Position numbers and translations under genes: made by a program
Part shown: piece after piece, positions 1-64,000 of the stretch
Layout of the letters: each line of letters starts with the position of its first letter
Position numbering within the stretch: the stretch's first letter is position 1
Origin: Amorphochlora amoebiformis
Taxonomy: Eukaryota > Cercozoa > Chlorarachniophyceae
Assembly: GCA_054601695.1 (NCBI GenBank)
Contig: BAAHQB010000223.1
Coordinates: 186,001-250,000, forward strand
Length of the DNA stretch: 64,000 nucleotides
Direction of reading: 5' to 3'
Notes under the pieces: generated by a model
What the model was told of the DNA's origin: nothing
Databases searched by the model: none
What the model saw: the letters and a program-made list of their open reading frames with translations, nothing else

Positions 1-26
1 ATACATATATATGTGTATACACACAT

Positions 27-69
<43 letters not shown>

Positions 70-197
70 CAAATATATGTATGTATATATATATATATAT
101 ATATGTATATGTATATACACGACATATATATATATACATATATTATATATATATATATATGTATATATATACATACATATACATATATATGTGTATA

Positions 198-241
<44 letters not shown>

Positions 242-283
242 CATACACACACACACACACACATTGTGTGTGTGTATATATAC

Positions 284-11822
<11,539 letters not shown>

Positions 11823-12225
11823 AACCCTATCCCTAAACCAACCTATAACCCTAACCCTAACGCGTCCCTAACCTAATCCAAACTCAACCCTAACCTAAAA
11901 TCTAATCATGTAAGCTGAACCCTTTTCCTAACCCTAGCTAAACCCTAGCCCTAACCCTGACCCTAACCCTAACCCTGACCCTAACACTAACCTTGGCCCT
12001 AACCCTTTTTTCCAATAGTGTATACCTAAACTAACACCATCTAACCTAACCCTAACCCTAATCCTAGCCCTAGCCGTAGCCCTAACCCTAACCCTAGCCA
12101 TAGATCTAACTCTAGCACTACTCCTAACCCTAGCCATAGGCCCAAGCCCTAACCGTAACCCTAGCCCAAGCTCTAACCCTAACCCTGGCCCTAACCCCAG
12201 CGCTAAGGGTAGTGTTAAGTATTAT
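11823..12225 (+). repeat. Interstitial telomere-like (CCCTAA)n array, degenerate
   Basis: About 400 bases of ccctaa with variants (ccctag, ccctga, cctaac). It directly abuts the proposed start codon of the RING gene at 11822. It is an internal array, not a chromosome end, since genes lie on both sides. Confidence 0.85.
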
Positions 12226-12281
12226 TCTAGCTCTGATGTGAGGATTAGGGTTTTGGGTATGTTGGACCTCTCTCTCTCTCT

Positions 12282-12316
<35 letters not shown>

Positions 12317-12445
12317 TACATATGTATATATATGTTTTTTATATTATAATATATATATATATATATCTAATATATCTATATTATATATGACATGGTGATT
12401 GGTTGGTGATTCGTGAATTTCTCCTCCAGCCAAATAGACATATGC

Positions 12446-12480
<35 letters not shown>

Positions 12481-12630
12481 AGTATATATATATATATATA
12501 CACACATATATATATATATATATATTTATTTATGTGTGTCTATATATATATATGTATTATATATACATAGACATAGATATATTCATATATCTATGTACAT
12601 ATACATATATATATATATATATATATACAT

Positions 12631-12726
<96 letters not shown>

Positions 12727-12732
12727 ATATAC

Positions 12733-12762
12733 CTCTTCTTCTACGGTCTTGAGATATTTCTC
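12733..12762 (-). other. Candidate coiled-coil mini-exon
   Basis: Acceptor aaaatgcaag and donor GAAGAG/gtatat bound 30 bases reading [10 protein letters not shown] in phase 0. Phase 1 (EISQDRRRR) is also open. It could link the 13-18.5 kb exons to the RING gene, but no phase path through both was found. Confidence 0.35.
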
Positions 12763-12833
12763 CTTGCATTTTACGTTCGTAATATCTGTGAATTTACATA
12801 TACATATATAAATATATTGTTATGTGTACGTAC

Positions 12834-12896
<63 letters not shown>

Positions 12897-12934
12897 TTGA
12901 TATATATATATATATATATGTGTATATATGTCAT

Positions 12935-12968
<34 letters not shown>

Positions 12969-13010
12969 AACACACATCTTTATATATATTTAAATATATA
13001 TATATTTTTA

Positions 13011-13063
<53 letters not shown>

Positions 13064-13118
13064 TCCCTGTCAATATCGATAAGTTTGTTGGTTTTGATAT
13101 GTATATGTGGGTAGGTAC

Positions 13119-18527
<5,409 letters not shown>

Positions 18528-18783
18528 CGATATACCGTGTCAACGTCGTGGACCTGGTGTGTCACGGAGAGTGACAGACCACTTTAGCTTTCCGATATGC
18601 AGAAACGTAGTAATATAATAGTTTTAGATTGGCTATTATCCGATATATCAGTTTCGATATTTAAACATCTCATTCTCAATATCTCGACGGCGTCACGTAG
18701 ATTCGTCACACATACACGTGTGGGTGCGGAGTAAAAGGCGGGTCGGGACGGTGCCGAGCGATCGGAAGGGACGAGAGGGGGGG
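18528..18783. promoter_or_regulatory. Divergent promoter between two start codons
   Basis: 256 bases separate ATG 18527 (minus) from ATG 18784 (plus). The stretch is repeat-free and of normal base composition, unlike the surrounding introns. An inverted CCAAT box (attgg) lies near 18628-18632 and a GC-box-like ggcggg near 18737. Shared regulation is inferred from spacing only. Confidence 0.5.
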
Positions 18784-43646
<24,863 letters not shown>

Positions 43647-43659
43647 ATTCCTAGACTAG

Positions 43660-44640
<981 letters not shown>

Positions 44641-44683
44641 GTAGATGGCTCGTGAACGGAATTCGGGAGTTTGGAGGGCGTTG

Positions 44684-45644
44684 CTACTGCTCTTTCGGCA
44701 TCGCACCGATCGGATTATAAAGCTTGATGAAGCCCCGGGAGTACATATCCATCTCGAGGAGAATTTCCTCGACAATCTCTTCCTTGGGGAAGCGTGCCCC
44801 TAGCATGTGTACCAAAACCCAAACATCTGGGCCATTGACGGACTTGACGGCGAGCAAGATGGTGTGGCCGGCAACGGATAGCTTGAATGCTGATCCAGGG
44901 ACGATTCCATCCTCATGGGGAACCTTAAAGAAACTGCGGAGGAAACCCCCATCAAAGGACACCGCAACTGAGAGCCCAATTTTCTCTTGGTGTTGCTTAA
45001 CCCATGTGCGCTGACAGCGGTGGATGAGGTATACACCAAATATGTGCTGGACCGAGAGCATACGGCGGGTTCCAATGGACGGAAACGAGATCTCGATCTT
45101 ACCATTGCAGGGCCTCATCTGCTTGACCTCGAGAGTGACCGTCCACTGCAGCTTGCCAGGAGCGAGGGTGAAGCCCTTCTGCAGGACGTTGGGGTCCCTT
45201 TTCTTCAACTCCACCTTGTTCTCTGGAATCAGATTGAGTGAAGGTCGCGATTCGCACTCCATCTCAAACGGGATAGATTTCTGATCCTCGGGAGACGCCA
45301 GGCTCAGCGAGAGAGTACAGCCCGGAATTGGTAGGTGGCTCTGATTGTTTAACGTGATCTGGACGGATATCTCCGAGCCGTCCGACTGGAAGCCCTGCAC
45401 GAAGGTATTGATGTCCACACTCCGACACAGATACTGTTCCATCATAGCGTTCATAGACGCCGCCATCTGCATGCTGCGTTGCACGTTAGAAGCCTGAAAT
45501 TGGAAAAGCCGAAAGTCAGACTCGCCAAAAACACCGAGACAAATAGAGATTCTAGTCCACACACAAGATATATTGAAAAAGTACCATGGCCTTGTAGGTC
45601 GCTGAGAGCGTGCCGCCGATCTGCTCCATAGTGTTTCCCTCCAT
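44684..45644 (-). CDS. Unrecognised two-exon gene, 289 residues
   Basis: Exons 45644-45585 (20 codons, MEGNTMEQIGGTLSATYKAM) and 45493-44684, with a 91-base intron (ATG/gtactt ... ccaatttcag). The ATG at 45644 lies in a clean 5' context, and the frame is open to TAG at 44684. Residues 1-40 look helical. From about residue 45 the pattern is alternating beta strand (VQITLNNQSHLPIPGCTLSL, LAPGKLQWTVTLEV, GKIEISFPSIGTRRML), then a mixed C-terminal part (VWVLVHMLGARFPKEEIVEE). This looks like an Ig-like sandwich followed by a smaller alpha/beta domain, as in adaptin-type appendages, but no signature residue was matched and I do not name a family. No microsatellite intrudes and base use is normal. 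Confidence 0.8.
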
Positions 45645-46139
45645 CGCACCGGAATAATGTGCGTGGTCGATTGAACTAAGGATTATTACAGGTCAGGTTC
45701 AAGATGAAGAGTGAGGCTTAAGTGTGAAACTGTTGAAACTGTGTATCTTTGACCATATTCACCTAATTCCAACCAACGAAGGTCAAATCCGGAAACCTTC
45801 AAAGTTCCCTTTCCGGAGATTATCACATTCGGAGCCGACTTAATAATAAGTACGAATTACATAAACTTAATTTCTCGTGATCGCGATGAAAGCAGGCTTA
45901 GGCTTCGGCTAGGGAAAAGTTTCTAAAATTCGGCTTCGATGCCCGAATTTTTGCTTTTTCCTACCAGAATATGACTTCGGCTATGACTTCGGCAAATTGA
46001 ATATTTCAATATCGGCTAGCTTTGAAATTCGGCCGGTCAAAGCCGCAAAATATGAATAGGATTCGATTACGGTTTTTTTTTAAGTTAAAATATGAATAGG
46101 ATTCGATTACGGTTTTTTTTTTTTTGTTAAAATTCGGTT

Positions 46140-46375
46140 AATGGTGCATAACTCGCTTTTAACTTCGGATATCGAAGACCATATCTGGCCCAAATTCGGA
46201 TATCGAATACCACATCCTGGCAAATTCGGATATCGAAGACCATATCTGGCCCTAATTCGGATATCGTTGACCATATCTGACTGCAATATGGTGATATCCT
46301 ATTTAAATTTTCGGATATCTTTGACCAATGACCATATCCATGGATATCTGACTGTAATATGGTGATATCCTATTG
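46140..46375 (+). repeat. 5' subterminal repeats of the hAT element
   Basis: aattcggatatcgaagacca and variants occur four to five times about 31 bases apart, then ctgactgcaatatggtgata twice (46279, 46350). Upstream, aaatatgaataggattcgat occurs twice (46048, 46088). They could be transposase binding sites. Confidence 0.6.
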
Positions 46376-46432
46376 AGGGTATCCAAGTTTGTGTGGGAAA
46401 GGGTATCGTTCCCACGATTATCCAAAGCGTCA

Positions 46433-49832
<3,400 letters not shown>

Positions 49833-49839
49833 ACTAATA

Positions 49840-50242
49840 AATCGGAAACATTACACATACTTGTACAATACTAGTATGTATACATGTATATGTACTAGAT
49901 GTACATGTAATATACATATAACATATATACTATGATTATCATAATACATGATATATATATATATATATATATATTATTATATACATGATATATATCATGA
50001 TATATACTAGATATAATATTATATATATATATATATACTATAGTATATATATATATATATATGTACATGCACTAGATAAACATGTATGTACATACATATA
50101 TGTACACATACATGTGTATATATACGTACATACATGATATAAATAAACAAATATATGTATATCTAGCATATATATACATGTATACATGTATATATATCAT
50201 ATGATAATACACATGTTATGTATACATCATAGTATACATATA

Positions 50243-50290
<48 letters not shown>

Positions 50291-50340
50291 TATATGTATA
50301 TATGTTATATATACATGTAGTACATACACATATACACATG
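49840..50340. repeat. TA/TG-rich, no gene seen
   Basis: Inside the element, between the transposase stop and the 3' repeats. Contains several imperfect tatatcatgatatat palindromes. Confidence 0.5.
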
Positions 50341-50359
50341 CGAATTCGCTTTGGGATCA

Positions 50360-50640
50360 TGGTTAAGGACAACTTCGTTGTCGAGCATGGAATTCGGACA
50401 GGACTTCGGCTAAAACTCGAGGTAAAATGTGAACTTCGTTGTCGAGCATGGAATTCGGATAGGACTTCGGCTAAAACTCGAGGTAAAATGTGAACTTCGT
50501 TGACATCGAGCATGGAATTCGGATAGGACTTCGGCTAAATTCGAGGTAAAATATGAACTTCGTTGTCGAGCACATGGAATTCGACTCGGCTAGGAATTCG
50601 GCTAAAATTCGAGGTAAAATATGAATTGGATTCGACTCCA
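50360..50640 (+). repeat. 3' subterminal tandem repeat of the hAT element, about 61-65 base unit, four copies
   Basis: Unit: aacttcgttgtcgagcatgg, aattcggataggacttcggc, taaaactcgaggtaaaatgt. It ends with tatgaattggattcgactcc, related to tatgaataggattcgattac at the 5' end in the same orientation. Confidence 0.65.
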
Positions 50641-50789
50641 ATGTCACTCAGTCCCCAAATGTGGCTTCGGCTCGGAGGAGCTTGATTGTGGGGATTTTGA
50701 AACGGATTCGGCTTCGGGTCCACGTGGACCGCTTCGATATTAATTCGGCTCCGGTAAACGAAGCCTAAGTTTAAATTTTAATTATTATT

Positions 50790-52689
<1,900 letters not shown>

Positions 52690-52690
<1 letters not shown>

Positions 52691-53315
52691 TTGTGGCGAA
52701 TATGTTGAAGACGTACTGTGGCCGAAGTAGGATTATTTACAAGTCTTTATCACACATCATGGGTATTGAACCTAACCCTCATTTCAAGCCTGGGCCTCAC
52801 CTTGGAAATGATCCGCCCGTGTTTGATGACAGGTACGCGTAGTTTCCCGACGCATAGGCGAACTGCGGCGGATGCAAACAGGAGCGATCCGCATGTCAGA
52901 GCAGTTGCGATGTCCAGGCGGTTAGCCGGTCTAAAACTGGGTCGCATTCTTGCAGAGTGGGGTCTTCTTGGGACCACTAACGCCAAAGCTGACGCTCATA
53001 CCGCACAGACTGTGTGTTTCGACTTCGGAGAGCTTCCTCAAGAATAATCATCCATCTCAAGCCGGATCCATTGCCGATGAAATATGGTTTTCTTTTTCCG
53101 GATTAAAATCTCGCGCGGCTCAAATCTGTGGGGGAACTGATTTTGGGGGACTTCGATAGGTGTTTTGGCCGGAAATTGGGTTTCTATGGGATATCTAATA
53201 GAGATGCTGGACTTTGGTGTATAAACTTACAGGTCTTGTAGGGGCGGGATGTGTATCGGGAAACGATTCTTTCTTGCTGAAGATATGGTGTTGATTTGTC
53301 TTGGTTGTTATGCAG
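52690..53315 (+). other. Upstream region of the CYFIP gene, unassigned
   Basis: Repeat-free sequence of ordinary composition. A frame of about 109 codons on plus and one of 78 on minus overlap here and neither resembles a known family. The sequence tgttatgcag just before 53316 could be a splice acceptor, so a 5' UTR exon and the promoter probably lie in this stretch. Confidence 0.4.
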
Positions 53316-53321
53316 GAAAAT

Positions 53322-59159
<5,838 letters not shown>

Positions 59160-60060
59160 GCTACCAGACCATAGATCTTCGTCAAAGTGTGTACGCATGA
59201 GCTGGTCGATCTGAAAACAGTGCATGCGCCTTGTTGAGTTTAATTAAAATTTAACATTTCAATCTATCGCGATTGGCCAAATATGTGAGAAGGAGCTGGT
59301 GTAGAGGTAAGACAGGGGCGCAAACGAGCCCTTGCTGTCAGAGTACATTCTACAGTTTCAGTCGAATTGAATTAGCACTAGTAGCACTCTCTAGACTCTA
59401 GCTAGGTTATAGAAGTTAAAGTTTATCGTGCGGTTGCTAGGGTTCGTAAAACCATTTTTGAGCGTCTCCGGACTTAAGCTAATTATAATTGGTCACACTT
59501 GAATTTAAACTGGCACACCACATATCTAGCATCATCTAGATCATATATGAATATAATTAATGTGTGTGTGCTTAGTAAGTTACACTTACTTAGGAGAAAA
59601 CAGGTAACGTGACACTACAATAACATACTAGCTAGACTATCTGCTGGTTGGTAGATTACGGGTAGATCGCAAATTCGCAATATAATTATACCATAAGTCT
59701 ATATATATATATATGACTTGAAGTATGAGTCTATATGACAGACTCTAGGTCATCATCATTGAATATTACGATTTGATTCTGCTCACGGATACAATTGAGT
59801 CTAGTACATTAACTAGATTGATGCGTTTATATATCTAGATTTATAAACATCTGTGATATGCATCCATGCGCACACTCCAGTAGAACATTACTAGCATTAG
59901 CAGGCTAGTAGCCTTCAAGTATCTCGTACCTAGACTATCACACGGGAGTGACGGGACCAACGGTTCAGACGCTATATCTACTAGATCTACTACGTGCGGG
60001 CGGTGCGGCCGGCATGATAATTTAATCATATTATACAGCCCAGTTTTGCTGCGTTCTGCT
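59160..60060. other. 3' flank of CYFIP, no gene recognised
   Basis: Moderately AT-rich, little repeat. A 62-codon minus frame at 59841-60029 has no support. The 3' UTR of CYFIP should lie at its start. Confidence 0.5.
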
Positions 60061-60095
60061 ATTGATAAGGAACTTCATATATATATATATTATAT

Positions 60096-60148
<53 letters not shown>

Positions 60149-60159
60149 ACACACCCCCT

Positions 60160-60490
<331 letters not shown>

Positions 60491-60614
60491 ACATATGTGT
60501 ATCCCTTATCCTTCCTCCCGCAAACACAGACTCGCTACTCGACCACTCCCTTTTATGAATCTTCCCCTCTCCTTGCTCCCTTCTGCCAATGGCCCTCCTA
60601 TTTGCTATCAACAA

Positions 60615-60740
60615 CATTCTGGGTTTGGGTTAGGGTTAGGGATAAGGTCAGGGTCAGAGTTAAGGGTTAGGGTCAGAGTTAACGGTTAGGGTTAAGGTCA
60701 GAGGTAGGGTCGCTGGGATTAGGAATTTAGGATGGGGTTA
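60615..60740 (+). repeat. Short degenerate (TTAGGG)n array
   Basis: gggttagggttagggataaggtcagggtcag and similar. Opposite strand sense to the CCCTAA arrays at 11.8, 21.6 and 26.7 kb. Confidence 0.75.
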
Positions 60741-60745
60741 GGGTG

Positions 60746-61144
60746 GACAACCATAAAGATGTGCACATGTCAGCCGCGAGCTTTCCCATCTCCTGTACCA
60801 TGAAGTTGGCATGAACACACTTGAGAGCACACAAACATACAAATACGCACATACACATACATACATACACGAATGCCTCGATTTCTCCATTGTCAAGCTT
60901 TTCCTGACTCAAAGGAGAATTTTCCAAACGAAATGGGATGCATGGGGATATGCGTGTGAGGGCAAAGAGGGGTGTTGGGTTACCATAGTAGTCATGATTT
61001 CAGGATTTTAATACGTTAGTATCGGGGATCCCGGGGGAAATTATTCTAAGCGCTATCCTCGGTACTTAAAGTCCAAGTTGTGATAAAATCACCCAGATCC
61101 ATCCATTCGGAGTGACCCCTCGTCAAGCTTTTTCAATTGGGACG
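60746..61144 (-). other. Possible minus-strand exons, low confidence
   Basis: Three islands can be read on minus with splice sites: about 61144-61080 (SQLKKLDEGSLRMDGS), about 60904-60872 (EKLDNGEIEAF, acceptor tttgagtcag) and 60822-60757 (CVHANFMVQEMGKLAADMCT). The first two share a KLD(E/N)G motif and look duplicated. Plus-strand readings also exist, so strand is undecided. Confidence 0.25.
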
Positions 61145-61268
61145 AGAATGATTGGCATCTGTAAACCTCTCTCTCCTTACACTTTTTGGGATAAAACGGG
61201 AGTGTGTCCTCATTCATAATCTTCCCACCCCCCTCAAAACCCTAAAACTAAAAAGGAAGTCGAAAAAA

Positions 61269-61571
61269 ATGGGAAAAATTGAGGTGATTGTACGTAATTT
61301 GGAACAAAGGTGTTCTCCTCGCTGCCTTGTGTTCGGATGCGGTTCGGACCAGCAGCGTTGTCGGGGGTCTCGAAGTTCCCGAGGCTCGCGAAGCTCTCCA
61401 GGCAGGGAGGTTACAAATTGTTTTTAATTTCAGCCCAAAATTTTCACACGTGCACCAAGTCATGCCCTGGACATCAGTGTGACATTTAACATGTATATAC
61501 TTATAATATATGTAATATGTTACATATAATATATATATAGTATATGTAATAAGTTACATATTATATATATA

Positions 61572-61635
<64 letters not shown>

Positions 61636-61706
61636 TACTTATTTCATGTTGCCAAGATATACGCCCACGCACGCACACTGTATGAGTAAATAGTGATGCA
61701 TCATTA

Positions 61707-61793
<87 letters not shown>

Positions 61794-63068
61794 TATTCAC
61801 CTGTGAAAACTGTAAAACACAGCAGTCATCCAGATGGTTTGGAGCTGTTTCTGAATACCTCCAGAAGCGGAATAGTAATGGCGATTGACCAATCAGGCAA
61901 AAGATACATACATAAAAAATGAGCACATATATGTACATATTACACATTTATTTCTATTGTGTGATTGATGTGCTTCAAATCATATATTAGATTATGTACA
62001 TATTACGCATTTATTTCTATTGTGTGATTGATGTGCTTCATATCATATATTAGATATCAATATCTAGTCGTCCCGCTCATGATAACATACTCTAATCCCA
62101 TCTCTACTCCCACCCTACCCCCAAAGTGTTTAAACATGGTTATATTCTAGTATCTGAAGAAAGCCCAACCCGACCAATAGCACGAAGTGCGCCCATATCA
62201 AAACCGCGAACCCGCCTTCTAACCTTTCTAACCCTTGAGATTACCTGGACCCAAAACCATGACCATAACACTGTAACAAACAATCCAAGACCCCAACCGG
62301 CACACGATCGAGGGGAAGCTAAGGAGAGCCTTAGTCTTACCCTCGTCTTGTTGCAGATGCCCCGAACATACCGATCATGATGCAAGGAAGGCTGCGAGAA
62401 GATATAGCATCATATATCATCACAATGAAAGGCAGAAAGGTTAAATTCGAATCCTAACCCTAACGTTATCTCGAATCCCCAATGTCATCCATCGTGACCC
62501 TATCTCAACACCCTAACACTACCTCGAACCTATCTATGTTACGACTAACCTTACGCTTAGATTTTGGCATAGGCTTGGGCTTAGGGTTAGGTTCCGGCCG
62601 GCGCCTGTAGGCTTTGACTTAGGCTTAGGCTTTGACTTTGGCTTAGGCTTAGGTTTAGGCTTAAGCTCAGGTTTAGGCTTAGGCTTAGGCTTAGGTTTAG
62701 GCTAGGCTTAGGCTTAGTATGCTTAGGCTTAAGCTTGGTATGCTTAGGCTTAGGCTTAGTAGGCTTAGGCTTAGGCTTAGTAGGCTTAGTAGGCTTAGTA
62801 GGCTTAGGCTTGGGGGCTTAGGCTTACGGCCTAAGCCTCTAAGCCTAAGCCTTTAAGCCCCTAAACCTAAGCCTCTAAGCCTAAGCCTAAGCCCCTATTA
62901 GGGGCTTAGGCTTAGCCCCTACGGCTAAGCGGCTTAGGCTTAGGCTTAGAGGCTCAGGCTTAGGCTTAGGCTTATTCTTAGGCTTAGGCTTAGGCTTAGC
63001 GTCAGGGCTTGGATGAAAGTGTAGTGTTTTAAACGTCTTACCGTAGCCCCAGGGGTTAGGGATAAAAA

Positions 63069-63138
<70 letters not shown>

Positions 63139-63201
63139 TTTGTGTGTATATATATGAATTTCAGCATATGGTGTCGGAGAATTTCAGAAAGATGGGCATA
63201 G
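61269..63201 (+). CDS. Possible plus-strand gene running off the right edge
   Basis: Candidate exons: 61269-about 61409 ([19 protein letters not shown]), 61434-61476 ([13 protein letters not shown]), 62151-62186 ([11 protein letters not shown]), 62357-62439 ([20 protein letters not shown]), 63165-63201 ([12 protein letters not shown], ends phase 1). Phases of the last four agree and the acceptors at 61434, 62357 and 63165 are strong. The first link needs an intron of about 24 bases and is doubtful; 61.3-61.4 kb is GC-rich and open in most frames. On the minus strand 62.33-62.39 kb also has good splice sites (tctcgcag, AGG/gtaaga), so only the 62357 and 63165 exons are given real weight. No family recognised. 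Confidence 0.35.
61930..62056 (+). repeat. Perfect-looking tandem duplication, about 63-base unit
   Basis: atgtacatattac(a/g)catttatttctattgtgtgattgatgtgcttca(a/t)atcatatattaga occurs twice in succession. Confidence 0.8.
62450..63010 (+). repeat. (TTAGGC)n array with an internal inversion
   Basis: ttaggc-type units at 62565-62825, then the reversed cctaag type at 62828-62895, then ttaggc again to 63000. The switch points (cttaggcttacggcctaagcc and cccctattaggggcttaggc) form inverted repeats. It would lie in an intron of the right-edge gene. Confidence 0.85.
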
Positions 63202-63224
63202 GTACCTTTTCATATCGACATGTA

Positions 63225-63685
63225 TATGTATACCAAACGATTACCATTAATTACTACATATATTACATCAATATGCATGTATGTCAACGATTAGCATTAC
63301 TATGTGTATCACATCAAGTGCAATGTAAATAATTAGCATTGGCAAAATGATTAGCATTACTGTATATATCACATCAAGATGCATGTATGTCAATGATTAG
63401 CATTACTGCACGTATCACACCAAGATTAATGTATGTCAACGATTAGCATTACTACATGTATCGCATTAACATGCATGTACGTCAACGATTAGCATTACTA
63501 CATGTATCGCATTAACATGCATGTACGTCAACGATTAGCATTACTTCATGTATCGCATTAACATGCATGTACGTCAACGATTAGCATTACTACATGTATC
63601 GCATTAACATGCATGTACGTCAACGATTAGCATTACTACATGGATCGTATTAACATGCATGTACGTCAACGATTAGCCAAGGTGC
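63225..63685 (+). repeat. Minisatellite with a unit of about 46 bases, about nine copies
   Basis: catgcatgtacgtcaacgattagcattactacatgtatcgcattaa. The last five copies are nearly identical, the first ones diverged. Confidence 0.85.
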
Positions 63686-63744
63686 ATATGTAACATCACG
63701 ATGTATTGCGTACTACTTATGTTAGACTTATTGGTAAAAAATGT

Positions 63745-63817
63745 GTGCTATTATTGCATATTGTATATATATATATATGTGCATATATACATACATATAT
63801 ATTATATTATATTATAT

Positions 63818-63854
<37 letters not shown>

Positions 63855-63925
63855 TTTAATACTTTTATTAGATCAAAATGTATGTATGTATTGTAACATT
63901 AGACGCGTTCATTATTATTGTTGTT

Positions 63926-64000
<75 letters not shown>
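63745..64000. repeat. TA-rich right end
   Basis: (TA)n and (TATAT)n with a TTA/TTG patch near 63910; no exon seen. Confidence 0.8.

Noticed and set aside
11823-12225. Chromosome end
   Set aside because: Genes and microsatellites continue on both sides and the array is degenerate, so it is interstitial.
52718-53047. 109-codon plus frame before the CYFIP gene
   Set aside because: It overlaps a 78-codon minus frame, has no recognisable family and no ATG-led, splice-consistent link to the next exon.
59841-60029. 62-codon minus frame downstream of CYFIP
   Set aside because: Isolated, short, no splice partners and no family resemblance.

Overview
This is nuclear DNA of a microbial eukaryote. The genes are split by spliceosomal introns (GT-AG, a few GC-AG), all three standard stop codons behave as stops, and telomere-like hexamers (TTAGGG and TTAGGC types) occur inside the window. 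A large share of the 64 kb is (TA)n microsatellite. The species cannot be named from the sequence; a CYFIP/Sra-1 (WAVE complex) gene points to an actin-motile protist. An intron-rich free-living metamonad would fit, but that is only a guess.

Layout. (1) 284-11822, minus strand: a RING-finger gene cut into very small exons; its 3' end lies beyond the left edge. (2) 13119-18527, minus strand: an unrecognised gene starting at 18527, 3' end unresolved. (3) 18528-18783: a 256-base divergent promoter. (4) 18784-43646, plus strand: a coiled-coil gene that I reconstruct as about 38 exons (mean 62 bases, about 783 residues) spread over 25 kb, with introns made of (TA)n, telomere-like and CT-rich repeats. 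(5) 44684-45644, minus strand: an unrecognised two-exon gene of 289 residues. (6) about 45893-50769: a hAT DNA transposon with an apparently intact five-exon transposase. (7) 53322-59159, plus strand: a complete CYFIP/Sra-1/PIR121 homologue in seven exons, about 1297 residues. (8) 60.6-63.2 kb: hexamer arrays and short candidate exons of a further plus-strand gene that runs off the right edge.

The most unusual signal is in the introns. Many run gtatat...atatag, so the microsatellite itself supplies both splice sites. Next to many exons lie arrays of partial exon copies with a fixed polarity: copies carrying the acceptor lie upstream of the intact exon, copies carrying the donor lie downstream. 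The clearest case is 39.2-40.8 kb: eight acceptor-only copies, one intact exon, three donor-side copies. Gene models were built by hand from splice motifs and reading-phase agreement, without transcripts or database searches.
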